In this document: one piece after another, positions 15,892 to 24,899 of the stretch
Position numbering within the stretch: position 1 is the stretch's first letter
Layout of the letters: every line of letters starts with the position of its first letter
Origin: Aurantibacillus circumpalustris
Lineage (GTDB): Bacteria; Bacteroidota; Bacteroidia; B-17B0; Aurantibacillaceae
Length of the DNA stretch: 64,000 nucleotides
NCBI RefSeq assembly: GCF_029625215.1
Contig: NZ_CP121197.1
Span: 2,046,001-2,110,000, forward strand
Direction of reading: 5' to 3'
Translations under genes and position numbers: made by a program
Notes under the pieces: generated by a model
The model's input: only the letters and a program-made list of their open reading frames with translations
Database searches by the model: none
What the model was told of the DNA's origin: nothing

Positions 15892-16476
15892 ATGACAGCA
15901 ACTATTTCTGCTAGACAACTTGAAATTATTGAAGCAGCAGGTAAAATACTGACTGCTTCGGGAGTAAGTGGCCTAACAATTAAGAACCTTGCCAAGGAAA
16001 TGGAGTTCTCGGATAGCGCTCTTTACAGACATTTTTTGAGCAAAGAAAAAATAATAATTGCACTACTTGATTATCTTGCTGCAAACATAGATGAGCGCTA
16101 TTCTAATGCTATTAGCAATCAGCTAAGCACTGAAGAAAAATTTAAAATGCTTTTTCAAAATCAGTTCATGTTTTTTAGTAAGAACCCTCATTTCGTGGTA
16201 GCCGTTTTTTCTGATGGATTATTGGAAGAGAGCGACCTTATAAATAAAGCTATTCAGAAAATAATGGTGGTAAAAATGAAGTACCTCAAACCCATTATTG
16301 TGGAGGGGCGGAAAAATAAAGTTTTTAGCAAATCAATCCCCGAAGAAGATCTGATTCATATTGTTATGGGAGCTGTTAGGCTTCAAATGTACAAATGGAG
16401 AGTAGCAAACTTTCAATTTGATAATATCAAACAAGGAAATAAAATGATACAATCACTATTAACACTAATTAAATAA
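15892..16476 (+). CDS. TetR/AcrR-family transcriptional regulator
   Basis: This 194-aa protein has the TetR N-terminal helix-turn-helix at residues 8-55 (LTIKNLAKEMEFSDSALYRHFLSKEKII) and a helical C-terminal ligand domain. The ligand cannot be predicted. It lies 6 nt before the peroxiredoxin gene, so it probably controls this operon. The C-terminal part (LQMYKWRVANFQFD) resembles Bacteroidota TetR proteins found next to redox genes, but no specific subfamily is recognised. Confidence 0.9.
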   Translation: MTATISARQLEIIEAAGKILTASGVSGLTIKNLAKEMEFSDSALYRHFLSKEKIIIALLDYLAANIDERYSNAISNQLSTEEKFKMLFQNQFMFFSKNPHFVVAVFSDGLLEESDLINKAIQKIMVVKMKYLKPIIVEGRKNKVFSKSIPEEDLIHIVMGAVRLQMYKWRVANFQFDNIKQGNKMIQSLLTLIK

Positions 16477-16482
16477 AAACAT

Positions 16483-17187
16483 ATGGAAACAACGCAGCAA
16501 CAAGAAGTAAGCGCAATGCCACGAATTGGGGACAAGGCCCCAGAATTTAAAGCTATCACAACGCAAGGAGAAATTAATTTTCCTGAAGAATATAAAGGGA
16601 AGTGGGTAATTCTTTTTAGCCACCCAGCAGATTTTACACCAGTTTGCACATCAGAGTTTATGACTTTTGCAAAAAGAGAACCCGAATTTACAGCCCTTAA
16701 CTGTCAGTTAGTAGGCTTATCGATTGATGGATTGTATAGCCACATTGCATGGTTGCGCACAATCAAAGAAAAGATAGAATATAAAGGGATGAAAAATATC
16801 GAAGTGAATTTTCCTTTGATAGAAGATATCACCATGGAAGTAGCCAAAAAATATGGCATGATTCAACCAGGCGAAAGTTCTACCAAAGCGGTAAGAGCCG
16901 TATTTTTTATAGATCCCAAAGGAATGATTCGTGCTATAATTTATTACCCACTTTCTATGGGTAGAAATTTTGATGAATTGAAAAGAGCATTAATTGCTAT
17001 GCAAACAGCCGACACCTACAATATTGCTACTCCAGCCGATTGGCAACCAGGTGATGATGTAATTGTTCCAACAGCGGGTTCATGCGGGGTTGCAAAAGAA
17101 AGAATGGAAAGCACTGATGGAATAAAATGTTATGATTGGTTTTTTTGTACCAAACCTTTGCCATTAGAAAAAGTAAAAACTAAGTAG
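16483..17187 (+). CDS. Peroxiredoxin, Prx6-type with C-terminal CYDWFFC motif
   Basis: This 234-aa peroxiredoxin reduces peroxides through the peroxidatic Cys55 in SHPADFTPVCTSEF. The long C-terminal domain and the RAVFFIDPKG strand place it in the Prx6 group. Near the C terminus it has Cys201, Cys216 and Cys222, the last two in CYDWFFC. That matches the C-terminal cysteine pair described for archaeal Prx6-like enzymes such as Aeropyrum, so a resolving cysteine is probably present and the enzyme may not be a strict 1-Cys type. It sits in an operon after a TetR regulator and 1 nt before a small membrane-protein gene. Confidence 0.92.
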   Translation: METTQQQEVSAMPRIGDKAPEFKAITTQGEINFPEEYKGKWVILFSHPADFTPVCTSEFMTFAKREPEFTALNCQLVGLSIDGLYSHIAWLRTIKEKIEYKGMKNIEVNFPLIEDITMEVAKKYGMIQPGESSTKAVRAVFFIDPKGMIRAIIYYPLSMGRNFDELKRALIAMQTADTYNIATPADWQPGDDVIVPTAGSCGVAKERMESTDGIKCYDWFFCTKPLPLEKVKTK

Positions 17188-17188
17188 A

Positions 17189-17587
17189 ATGAAAAAAAAA
17201 CTTCCTTATTTATTGGCAATCATCTTAACTGGCTTTGCTTTATTGACATTATTTCTGAGCGCATCGGTAATATTCGATTTATTTGGCATTAGAGCTAAGG
17301 AGGGCAATTATGTTTTGTTTGTGGTTTGGTCAAATTTTATAAGTAGCATTCTTTATCTGTTCGCTGCATTTGGATTTTTTAAAGGCAAGAAGTGGACGGC
17401 GAAATTGTTAGGAATTTCGACATTCATTCTAATCGCGGCGTTTGTCGGTCTTAAAATTCACGTCAACTCTGGTGGAATGTACGAAACCAAAACAATCAGT
17501 GCCATGATTTTTAGAATTTCAGTCACGCTAGTTTTTACAATCATTGCTTATTTCACAACAACTAAAACAACAACAAATAAATTATGA
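17189..17587 (+). CDS. Four-helix membrane protein in peroxiredoxin operon, unknown
   Basis: This 132-aa protein has four predicted membrane helices (near residues 8-32, 42-62, 68-90 and 103-125) and a Thr/Lys-rich tail. No catalytic motif is visible and I do not recognise the family. It starts 1 nt after the peroxiredoxin stop and overlaps the next gene by 4 nt, so it is co-translated with its neighbours. A role in the oxidative-stress response is inferred from this context only. Confidence 0.7.
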   Translation: MKKKLPYLLAIILTGFALLTLFLSASVIFDLFGIRAKEGNYVLFVVWSNFISSILYLFAAFGFFKGKKWTAKLLGISTFILIAAFVGLKIHVNSGGMYETKTISAMIFRISVTLVFTIIAYFTTTKTTTNKL

Positions 17588-18045
17588 AAAAGATAACAAT
17601 TTCAATAGCAGCAATCAGTTTTCTCCTTTTTAGTTGTGGCAACGCAACCGACGAAAAGCTAGAAGAACAAACTACAACGGTTACCCATGAAGAACATCAT
17701 CACGAGAATGAAAGTGAGGTAATTAAATTAAACAACGGAGAAAAATGGAAAGTGAATGCTGAGATGATGCCTTCCATTAAAAATATGGAAAAGGATATCA
17801 ATGATTTTTCAATTACTGAAGAAAAAGACTATAAATCATTAGCTGAAAAATTACAAAAGAATATTAACCTACTTACTTCAAGTTGCACAATGACAGGCGA
17901 AGCCCACGATGAACTGCATAAGTGGTTGTTGCCATACATTGATTTGGTAAAAGAGTTTTCTGAAGCTAAAGACGAAACTGAAGCGTCAAAACAATTTAAA
18001 AACATTCAAATTTCATTTGCAACCTTTAATCAATACTTCCAATGA
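17584..18045 (+). CDS. Small helical lipoprotein with His-rich linker, unknown
   Basis: This 153-aa protein has a lipoprotein signal (lipobox FSCG; Cys near residue 18) and a His/Glu-rich linker HEEHHHENE. A helical domain follows, with SCTMTGEAHDELHKWLLPYI at about residues 98-117. This Cys/Met/His block with regular helices resembles small periplasmic helical-bundle proteins that are common in Bacteroidota, but I cannot name a family. Metal binding is plausible from the His-rich linker. It overlaps its neighbours by 4 nt on both sides within the peroxiredoxin operon. Confidence 0.65.
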   Translation: MKKITISIAAISFLLFSCGNATDEKLEEQTTTVTHEEHHHENESEVIKLNNGEKWKVNAEMMPSIKNMEKDINDFSITEEKDYKSLAEKLQKNINLLTSSCTMTGEAHDELHKWLLPYIDLVKEFSEAKDETEASKQFKNIQISFATFNQYFQ

Positions 18046-18329
18046 ACATAAAACAATTACATACTCAGGAAAAACCAGTTTCAGCTATCTCACTTTTTAA
18101 AAGTGAATTAGGAAATGCAACTGCTATACAAATTTTGCAAGGCGAAACGCTGAAAGAACATATTACCAAGATTCCTGCGCTTTTAATTTGTGTTGAAGGC
18201 GAAGTAGTTTTTGAAAACGAAAAAGGTATTAAAGAAACACTAAAGTCGGGTGATTTTGTAAACATTGAACCTATGGTAAAGCATTGGGTTGAAGGAACAG
18301 TTAAAAGTCAATTAATACTCATAAAGTAA
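18042..18329 (+). CDS. Small cupin-domain protein
   Basis: This 95-aa protein has a single compact cupin-like barrel: IPALLICVEGEVVFENEKG and LKSGDFVNIEPMVKHWVEG give the two cupin motifs, although the first lacks the usual His pair. Only one His (KHWVEG) remains at a metal-ligand position, so metal binding is uncertain. Such short cupins often act as sensors or as simple isomerase-like enzymes. It is the last gene of the operon beginning at 15458 and overlaps the lipoprotein gene by 4 nt. Confidence 0.75.
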   Translation: MNIKQLHTQEKPVSAISLFKSELGNATAIQILQGETLKEHITKIPALLICVEGEVVFENEKGIKETLKSGDFVNIEPMVKHWVEGTVKSQLILIK

Positions 18330-18451
18330 AAAAATTGGTAATAGTCAGTAAAAATTTACAATAGTATATAGCAAACCCTGCCATAAAACGCTTATCGGAC
18401 GCTACGCAAAGGTCGTGTTGTTTAACGAATAGTTAAGCCTAAAAGCATAGT

Positions 18452-19219
18452 CTACAAATCTTTCCTTTTGAATTTTAGTAATGAAAACCAAAAAGGAACA
18501 ATAATCCAAACAATCAGAATAAAAAAGGCCATAAAAATTCCTAAGGAGGTTCCGAAAAAATTCTTAAAAATAGCGCCAGTATAACCCATCATTGCCGAAA
18601 CATCAAGATGAAGTAAGATGAGAATTCTTCCTAGATCGATAGGATTCAAAGCGGTAATGCCCACCATCATTTTTTCAATAGGATAATCTGCAAACTGGAA
18701 AAGTAAAAACAAGACTAGTCCATCAAACAATAATGCAAAAAACAACCAGAGAAGAATTGAAATTCCAATGCCTTTTGCTTTATCTCGTGTAAGTATGCCA
18801 CTTAAAAATGCAATGGCCACAAATACAGAAGAAACAAAAAGACCAACAAGCACCATCATAAAACCAATACTATCCGGTGCATATATTAAAATAGGAATGC
18901 CTGCCCCAATGAAAAAAGAAAGAGCTAAAGAGGATACTAATCCGAAAAATAAACTCAACCAAATTTTAGCTCTTTTAATAGGCTGACTTAATAACAGCTC
19001 AATAAACTCAGAACTATTGTAGAGGTAAATGGTTGAAAAAATAACAGATACTAAAGGAACCGTAAGTAAAATAACATTCAATAAGGTCAAAACACCTTTG
19101 TTGCTGTTGTCTTCCAGACTAAATACACCCCAGGACAACACGGCCAAAATAAGGGTGTAAATTAAAACAATTTTGTTTTTGAGTATATCTAAAACAATAA
19201 ACTTAATAATTCTATTCAT
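18452..19219 (-). CDS. nosY: NosY, ABC transporter permease for NosZ maturation
   Basis: This 255-aa integral membrane protein has six predicted helices and the ABC-2-type permease layout, with an early cytoplasmic element (FIELLLSQPIKRAKIW). With NosF and NosD it forms the NosDFY complex that supports assembly of the CuZ site of N2O reductase. It overlaps nosF by 8 nt and is the last gene of the nos operon. The length and helix pattern are normal for NosY. Assignment rests mainly on its place in the operon and its ABC-2 features. Confidence 0.88.
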   Translation of the reverse strand: MNRIIKFIVLDILKNKIVLIYTLILAVLSWGVFSLEDNSNKGVLTLLNVILLTVPLVSVIFSTIYLYNSSEFIELLLSQPIKRAKIWLSLFFGLVSSLALSFFIGAGIPILIYAPDSIGFMMVLVGLFVSSVFVAIAFLSGILTRDKAKGIGISILLWLFFALLFDGLVLFLLFQFADYPIEKMMVGITALNPIDLGRILILLHLDVSAMMGYTGAIFKNFFGTSLGIFMAFFILIVWIIVPFWFSLLKFKRKDL

Positions 19220-19925
19220 TATTTTTTTGTTTTAAAACATGAGCAATTGCCTTCGAAATCTTTTCTTCTCCTGTAGAAGTTTGAAGTTCTGCAATGGTTT
19301 TGTGAAATTCCACACAACCTTCTTGCATAAAAATGAGCTGAGTAATTAAGTCATCCAATTCACTAAGTAAATGTGACGTGATCATTATTAATTTGCCTTT
19401 TTGTTTTTCAGACACTATTTTTTCTTTTAAAATTTCAGAAGCCAAGGGGTCTAGACCTGCTGTGGGTTCGTCTAAAATTAAAATGTCGGGGTTAAACAAA
19501 AAAGCTAATGTAGCGCTAACTTTTTGAGTGGTACCACCAGAAAGCGTGCGCATCTGTTTATTAAAAATACTTTTTAATTTAAACTCATTAAGTAGGTCTT
19601 CATCTAAGGTTTCGTGTGACGATCGGATATCCTTGATCATTTCAACAATTTGACCAACCGACATGTTATCGGGATACCGGCCAATTTGAGGCATGTATCC
19701 AATGTTTTTACGGTATTCAAAATTTTTAGTAATCAGTTGCTCTTTTACTTTAATAGTTCCTGTGGTGGGGATAACCATCCCCAAAATACTTTTGATTAAA
19801 GTGGTTTTACCACAGCCATTAGGACCAATAAGGGCAATACACTCACTACTTTTTAGGTCGAGGTTAATATCCTTGAGCACTTCAAGTTTTCCAAAAGATT
19901 TATAAAGTTGATTAATTTCTATCAT
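19212..19925 (-). CDS. nosF: NosF, ABC ATPase for NosZ maturation
   Basis: This 237-aa ABC ATPase shows Walker A GPNGCGKTT, signature LSGGTTQKVS, Walker B ILILDEPTAGLD and the switch His in MITSHLL. It energises the NosDFY complex. It overlaps nosD (4 nt) and nosY (8 nt), so the three are translationally coupled. The short C-terminal extension (STGEEKISKAIAHVLK) is typical of NosF. Nothing is unusual. Confidence 0.93.
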   Translation of the reverse strand: MIEINQLYKSFGKLEVLKDINLDLKSSECIALIGPNGCGKTTLIKSILGMVIPTTGTIKVKEQLITKNFEYRKNIGYMPQIGRYPDNMSVGQIVEMIKDIRSSHETLDEDLLNEFKLKSIFNKQMRTLSGGTTQKVSATLAFLFNPDILILDEPTAGLDPLASEILKEKIVSEKQKGKLIMITSHLLSELDDLITQLIFMQEGCVEFHKTIAELQTSTGEEKISKAIAHVLKQKNNE

Positions 19926-21154
19926 AAATTTAATGCTCGCATTAAAGGTGAATTATCAATAAAATTATCGGGAGTTAAGCTCGGCATTAATTTTTCAGAC
20001 TTATCTATAAGAGTTACAAAAAAGCTTCTGAATAAAAGCATGGCCGGAGGATTTTGTTCTACGATGACAGAGAATATACTTAGCGGATGATAAGGCACGT
20101 CGCCAATTTTATCTTTGTTCAAATCATAACCCTCGTATTTATCCCAATAGTTACTATTAAATGTATTAAGCACCAAGCTACCGTTGGTGCCAATATCAAA
20201 AGTATTACCAACGAAGTTATTATTCGTAATTTCATTATCCATACAACTAGCCTGTATTTTCATAGCCCAACCATTAGAATCAAATTTATTTTTGTCAACT
20301 TTAATTCTGTTTGTTCCTTCCATAAATATGCCAGAAGTATTTTTAGAAAATGTATTTCCGGAAATAAAACTGTCGGATATTTCTTTTAGTAATAATCCAA
20401 AAGCCGCATCCCCCCAATTTTCTGTAAAAACATTATTAAACATTTTCACATGATGTGTAAACATTACAGCTACTCCAGCTCCGTTGTGCTTGAAAATATT
20501 TGAAATGTAAGCGTCGTGATTTGAGAACATAAAATGTAAGCCATAACGAATGTTATTCTGAGAAATGTTTCTCCAAATAACAGAGTTGGTGACAAATTCA
20601 AAATAAATACCATCGCGATGTCCTATTATTTTATTCCCTATAATTTGAAGACTATCACTTTTCCAGCAATGAATGCCATTACCTATTTTTTGTTCTTCTA
20701 CCCCCCAACCGGTGATGGTATTGTTTTTAACGATGCACTTATTACAGTATTGCAAATAAATGGCAAAAAAATTATCGTTTAATATATTATCTGAAATGGT
20801 TACATGATGACTTTCATAAACCTTTATTCCACCTGGATCGGTGAGTGTTGCGAAACCAGATCGGTTCACTTTAAAACCACTAATAATAACGTAACTGGCC
20901 TTTACCGATAAAACTTCGCACTTTTTTTCACCATCCAGAATGGGGAAATCAACACCTATAAAATGTATGGACTTAGTAATGATTAAATTACCTTCTTTGT
21001 AATGCCCTGCATGAACATAAACTGTATCACCGTCTTTACAGGCTGCCAGAGCTGATTTTACAGTGGTGTATTGGCGTGTTGCCCCAACGTGTAGTTGTGT
21101 TGCTTGTATTGGTTTATATAAAAAAACAAAACATATGTAAAAAAGATATCTCAC
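19922..21154 (-). CDS. nosD: NosD, periplasmic beta-helix copper-site maturation protein
   Basis: This 410-aa protein has a Sec signal peptide (1-18) and then a long right-handed beta-helix with repeated short strands of the form NxIxNN (residues about 60-330), the CASH/NosD repeat. NosD binds the NosFY complex on the periplasmic side and helps load copper-sulfur into NosZ. It lies 2 nt after the nosL fusion gene and overlaps nosF by 4 nt. Its length is close to that of other NosD proteins. Confidence 0.92.
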   Translation of the reverse strand: MRYLFYICFVFLYKPIQATQLHVGATRQYTTVKSALAACKDGDTVYVHAGHYKEGNLIITKSIHFIGVDFPILDGEKKCEVLSVKASYVIISGFKVNRSGFATLTDPGGIKVYESHHVTISDNILNDNFFAIYLQYCNKCIVKNNTITGWGVEEQKIGNGIHCWKSDSLQIIGNKIIGHRDGIYFEFVTNSVIWRNISQNNIRYGLHFMFSNHDAYISNIFKHNGAGVAVMFTHHVKMFNNVFTENWGDAAFGLLLKEISDSFISGNTFSKNTSGIFMEGTNRIKVDKNKFDSNGWAMKIQASCMDNEITNNNFVGNTFDIGTNGSLVLNTFNSNYWDKYEGYDLNKDKIGDVPYHPLSIFSVIVEQNPPAMLLFRSFFVTLIDKSEKLMPSLTPDNFIDNSPLMRALNL

Positions 21155-21156
21155 TA

Positions 21157-22176
21157 TTAATGGTTAATGTCCTCCCAACCAATCGTAGTTACTGAAAGTT
21201 TTGTGGCGTAAACAGTGGCGCTGTCCTTGTTAGTAAAAGCTGCGATATTTCCTCCCATTGGACTTCCAATGTTTTCACTCGCTACAAAATGTAATTTAGT
21301 ATTTGAGGTGAGAGCATGTGGGGCTAAAAAATCTGAAATATAGAAAGAGGCATTTTTTGTTTTGTCTTTATTCTCGCCATCAAACCCAATCATACATCTG
21401 ATATCATCAAATTTATACACTTTGCTTTTTTCCGTAATCAGTTCACAAGCAAAATTTTCTTCAGTAAGGGTCATTTTACAATAATCACAATTGTCTTTGT
21501 TAAAGTTTATTGGTTCAGGACCCTTATTTGTGCAGGAAAATTGAAATAGGGTAGTAAAAGCAATGAGAATTAGTGAAGTCTGCATTTTAGTTTTTTTAAA
21601 TTTATTCATCATGTTAGTTTCTTTTATAACGGTTAATAACATAAGTAGTCCGCTAGCAATAAATAGCCAGCCGCCAATGTGAGGCACAGAATAGGCGCCA
21701 AAATTTAATAGTTGTTTAAATCCAATCAATGGTGGTTGATAAGCCATACCTGGTACAATGATGGCCGCTTTTGGATCGAGATCGTGCCCGTATTGATACT
21801 CCCATTTCCAAAAATCAACCATCGCCACAATTCCAAATAAAACAAATGCTATAAACAGAGTGTACAATAACTTCTTTTTACCAATAAAAGCTGTGATGAG
21901 CGAAAAAGCAGCAAAAAAAGCAATAATGTAGACTAGGATTGTAAATTCTATAAAGTCTTCATTATGTAGGGTTTTCATACCAATATAATGATTTAATCCA
22001 TTAATAATATCAACGTCACCACCCAAACCGTTAGCAGAAATTGTTAAACCTAAGCCTTCGGGGTATTGCGGTGCATCGAGATCAATTTGCCAAAGCGGCA
22101 CAAACATTGAAACAACAAGTAATATGGCTGTTAATACCAATGCTAATTTTGTAGTTGTGGAAATTGTAGAGTTCAT
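21157..22176 (-). CDS. nosL: Membrane protein fused to NosL copper chaperone
   Basis: This 339-aa product joins two units. Residues 1-185 are a membrane module with about four helices and a periplasmic loop (DAPQYPEGLGL...), like the separate membrane-protein gene next to nosL in other Bacteroidota. Residues 198-339 are NosL: hydrophobic start, lipobox LFQFSC (Cys215), then the Cu(I)-binding region CDYCKM (230-235). ATG codons at 21610-21612 and 21583-21585 could start a separate NosL that keeps a working lipobox, so either a fusion or two overlapping products are possible. NosL delivers copper to apo-NosZ. It follows nosZ after an intergenic terminator. Confidence 0.88.
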   Translation of the reverse strand: MNSTISTTTKLALVLTAILLVVSMFVPLWQIDLDAPQYPEGLGLTISANGLGGDVDIINGLNHYIGMKTLHNEDFIEFTILVYIIAFFAAFSLITAFIGKKKLLYTLFIAFVLFGIVAMVDFWKWEYQYGHDLDPKAAIIVPGMAYQPPLIGFKQLLNFGAYSVPHIGGWLFIASGLLMLLTVIKETNMMNKFKKTKMQTSLILIAFTTLFQFSCTNKGPEPINFNKDNCDYCKMTLTEENFACELITEKSKVYKFDDIRCMIGFDGENKDKTKNASFYISDFLAPHALTSNTKLHFVASENIGSPMGGNIAAFTNKDSATVYATKLSVTTIGWEDINH

Positions 22177-22194
22177 GATTGCTGTGTTGGTTAT

Positions 22195-22232
22195 AAAAAA
22201 AAGGAGCAGAGTATCTAATAGCCTGCTCCTTT
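22195..22232 (-). terminator. Terminator/attenuator between nosZ and nosL
   Basis: On the minus strand AAAGGAGCAG...CTGCTCCTTT (arms 22223-22232 and 22200-22209, loop 13 nt) is followed by an unbroken T-run (plus-strand A-run 22195-22200). It follows the nosZ stop by 18 nt, while the remaining nos genes continue. Partial read-through would give more NosZ than accessory proteins. Confidence 0.8.
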
Positions 22233-22249
22233 AATATACTTGTTGAATA

Positions 22250-24244
22250 TTACTTGGTTACTTCGGCTGTAATTACTTTTGGTATGTTGGTACCTAAACT
22301 AAACTGTAAAGGAACTTTGCTTGTTGCAGGAGATACACGCACATATCCTGACATTTCCTGATGTAAAGCACTACAAAAATCGGTACAATACATCGGTACA
22401 ATACCCACTCTATCTGGAACCCATTTAAGAGTAGATGTTTCTCCTGGCATAATTAGCAGCTCTGCGTTTGTAGAACCTTTAATCGCAAATCCATGAGGCA
22501 CATCCCAATCCTGCTCTAAATTAGTAACGTGAAAATATACTTCATCACCTAACTTTATTCCTTCAATATTGTCTGGAGAAAAGTGAGAACGTATAGCGGT
22601 CATGTACACATGCACTTTATTACCTTCTCTCACCACTTTCGATTCGCCTTCGCCTTTAGTAACATAAGGATTTTTATTTTCCTCTATCTTAAAAATCTTA
22701 ACTTGATTTTTACTAATCTTATCTGCCATAATCATTTGTCCATAATGAGGTTCGCCAATTGTTGGGAAATCTAAAATCATTTGCATCTTATCTCCACTTA
22801 TATCAAACAACTGAGCACTTTGTGATAACTCAGGACCTGTTGGAAGGTATCTGTCTTTAGTAATTTTATTATAAGCGATTAAGTATTTACCAATAGGATT
22901 TCTTGAATCGCCACCAGCTACACATAAGTGACCTACAGAATAGAAAGTAGGAACACGATCTAATACTGTTAAATCTTTCACATTCCATTTTACAATTTCA
23001 GATGACACGAAGAAAGAAGTATAAGCATTTCCTTTTGCGTCAAATTCTGTATGCAATGGCCCTAATCCTGGCTTTTTAACTTCACCATGTAATACAGATT
23101 CATATTTAAGCACATTGATGCCATCATATATACCGTCGAAAGATTTGTCTGCAATAGCTTTTTGCATTTTAGTAAAACTAAAAACAGGTAAGGTAGCAGC
23201 TAATTTACCGCTTCCTACAATGTATTCGCCAGTAGGATCCACGTCACATCCATGTGGTGACTTTGGACAAGGCATCATGTAACAAAGATCTGTAAACTCT
23301 TTACTGTCTAATACCAGAACCTCGGTTTTCATTTCAGAAGTGGCTGAATGTGTAATATCGCTGTAGGTATTATGAGCATATTTCACTGACATCTTTTTTC
23401 CTTTACCAGCTTTTATGTACTCTTCCGCTTTTTTCCAGTTTACAGCCATTACATAATCTTTATCATTTTGTGAAGCATTTACTTCCAAAAGGGTATTGGC
23501 TTGTTCTGTGTTATAACATGAGAAGAAAAACCATCCATGAGAAACACCTTTACCAGCTCGACTTAAATCGAAGTTAACTCCAGGGCATTCTATTTGAAAA
23601 GCAAGATCCATCTTACCATCTTCTTTACCGATGCTGATAAAACTCAAATAGCCTTTAAAGTTTTGTTTGTAACTGCTAATAGGCACATCGCCGTTTGCAT
23701 TGTCAGATGGACCTGAGAAACGAGTTCCTGCTACAACGTATTCTGTATTTTCGGTAAGAAAAGGAGAAGAGTGATTACCAGAACTATTTGGTAATTCAAT
23801 GATCTCGGCAGTTCTAAACGTTTTTAAATCAACTCTGGCCACACGAGGAGTGTTATTTCCATTTACAAAAACCCAACGTCCATCAGCATCTCCATTTGTT
23901 TTAGAAAGTTGCACGTGATGTAAATCATCCCACTGCATAATGCCATGAGAAGTATTCAGCATAGGTTTTGTTTCTTCACTGTAACCCCAACCTTTTTCAG
24001 GATCAACCGCAAATACTGGTATTACACGAAGAAGTCGTCCACTTGGAAGTCCATAAACACTGAGCTGTCCGCTAAATCCACCGCTCACAAAATTGTACAT
24101 TTCATCATATTTCCCAGGTGCCACATATACTTTTGAAGCAGCATCTCCTGTTACAGCCTGACTTGTACTTTTAGGTTTGCAGGATTGAAAAGCAGAGGCT
24201 ACGATTAATCCACCTACTGCTATTGTTATTAAATTGTTTTTCAT
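22250..24244 (-). CDS. nosZ: Nitrous oxide reductase, clade II (Sec-exported)
   Basis: This 664-aa enzyme reduces N2O to N2 in the periplasm. The N terminus is a Sec/lipoprotein-type signal (AFQSC, Cys22), not a Tat signal, which marks clade II. The seven-bladed propeller carries the CuZ ligands, starting with His109-His110 (DDLHHVQLS) and including PCPKSPHGCDVDP and GEPHYGQ. The C-terminal cupredoxin domain has the CuA site: HGF before it, then Cys620-x3-Cys624-x3-His628-x2-Met631. It follows a cytochrome c lipoprotein gene in the operon that also contains nosL, nosD, nosF and nosY. A CRP/FNR-type box precedes the operon. No nosR is seen. Confidence 0.97.
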   Translation of the reverse strand: MKNNLITIAVGGLIVASAFQSCKPKSTSQAVTGDAASKVYVAPGKYDEMYNFVSGGFSGQLSVYGLPSGRLLRVIPVFAVDPEKGWGYSEETKPMLNTSHGIMQWDDLHHVQLSKTNGDADGRWVFVNGNNTPRVARVDLKTFRTAEIIELPNSSGNHSSPFLTENTEYVVAGTRFSGPSDNANGDVPISSYKQNFKGYLSFISIGKEDGKMDLAFQIECPGVNFDLSRAGKGVSHGWFFFSCYNTEQANTLLEVNASQNDKDYVMAVNWKKAEEYIKAGKGKKMSVKYAHNTYSDITHSATSEMKTEVLVLDSKEFTDLCYMMPCPKSPHGCDVDPTGEYIVGSGKLAATLPVFSFTKMQKAIADKSFDGIYDGINVLKYESVLHGEVKKPGLGPLHTEFDAKGNAYTSFFVSSEIVKWNVKDLTVLDRVPTFYSVGHLCVAGGDSRNPIGKYLIAYNKITKDRYLPTGPELSQSAQLFDISGDKMQMILDFPTIGEPHYGQMIMADKISKNQVKIFKIEENKNPYVTKGEGESKVVREGNKVHVYMTAIRSHFSPDNIEGIKLGDEVYFHVTNLEQDWDVPHGFAIKGSTNAELLIMPGETSTLKWVPDRVGIVPMYCTDFCSALHQEMSGYVRVSPATSKVPLQFSLGTNIPKVITAEVTK

Positions 24245-24363
24245 CTGTTTTAATTATTATTATTTTATTTTGTTATCTGTATATAGCCTCCCAATAGCAG
24301 TCGGGATTAATTCTGGCGGTTTGTGACTTAGCAAACATCGCTATTTCACAAGTTATATTTTAT

Positions 24364-24846
24364 TTATTTTGCTCCATCATTTTTAAGCATGAATTCCAAT
24401 ATGTTTCTTGCCTCACCATCTGATAAATTTTGGTTAGGCATACGCACTAAACATAATTCTAACATGGCTTGTGCTTCAGGATCTTTATCAATCATCACAT
24501 CTGGATTCGTAATAAAATTCATAATCCATTCTGGTTTTCTTCTTTTGGTTACACCTTCCCAACCTGGTCCAACTAATTTTTCAGCGGTTAGTTTGTGACA
24601 AGAAGTACATTTTGTGTTAGAGATGCTTTCGCCAGAAGCTACCCATTCAGGGTTCAATTCCTCTTTAAGGTTGATGTTTTCTTCAGTCCACTTACCCTCC
24701 CCACGATCAGGGTCATACGACGGTGGATCAGCAACCATACTTTTTGGAGCTTCATGCGAGCCATTTGATTCTTCTTTTGCTGGACTGCTGCACGCTTCAA
24801 AAATTGCTAGGAAGGCAATTGCGGCTAAAATTGAGATTTTTTTCAT
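24364..24846 (-). CDS. Cytochrome c lipoprotein, probable electron donor to NosZ
   Basis: This 160-aa protein has a lipoprotein signal (lipobox FEAC, Cys19) and a charged linker rich in Pro and Asp (35-65). One monohaem cytochrome c domain follows: KCTSCH haem site near residue 80, KLVGPGWEGV after it, and Met of VRMPNQNLSDGE as axial ligand. It lies 119 nt upstream of nosZ and is the first gene of the nos operon, with the CRP/FNR-type box in front. Clade II nos clusters usually contain such cytochromes, so electron transfer from the quinone or bc1 level to NosZ is the likely role. Confidence 0.9.
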   Translation of the reverse strand: MKKISILAAIAFLAIFEACSSPAKEESNGSHEAPKSMVADPPSYDPDRGEGKWTEENINLKEELNPEWVASGESISNTKCTSCHKLTAEKLVGPGWEGVTKRRKPEWIMNFITNPDVMIDKDPEAQAMLELCLVRMPNQNLSDGEARNILEFMLKNDGAK

Positions 24847-24899
24847 AGGTTTTGTTTTTTGTTTGTATAAAAATTAAAATTTAATTTATTAATACGGAT

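Noticed and set aside
24320-24351. TTTGTGA ... TTCACAA inverted repeat between the cytochrome c gene and nosZ as a CRP site
   Set aside because: The half-sites are 19 nt apart, which does not fit the 6-bp CRP/FNR spacing; it may only be a weak hairpin.
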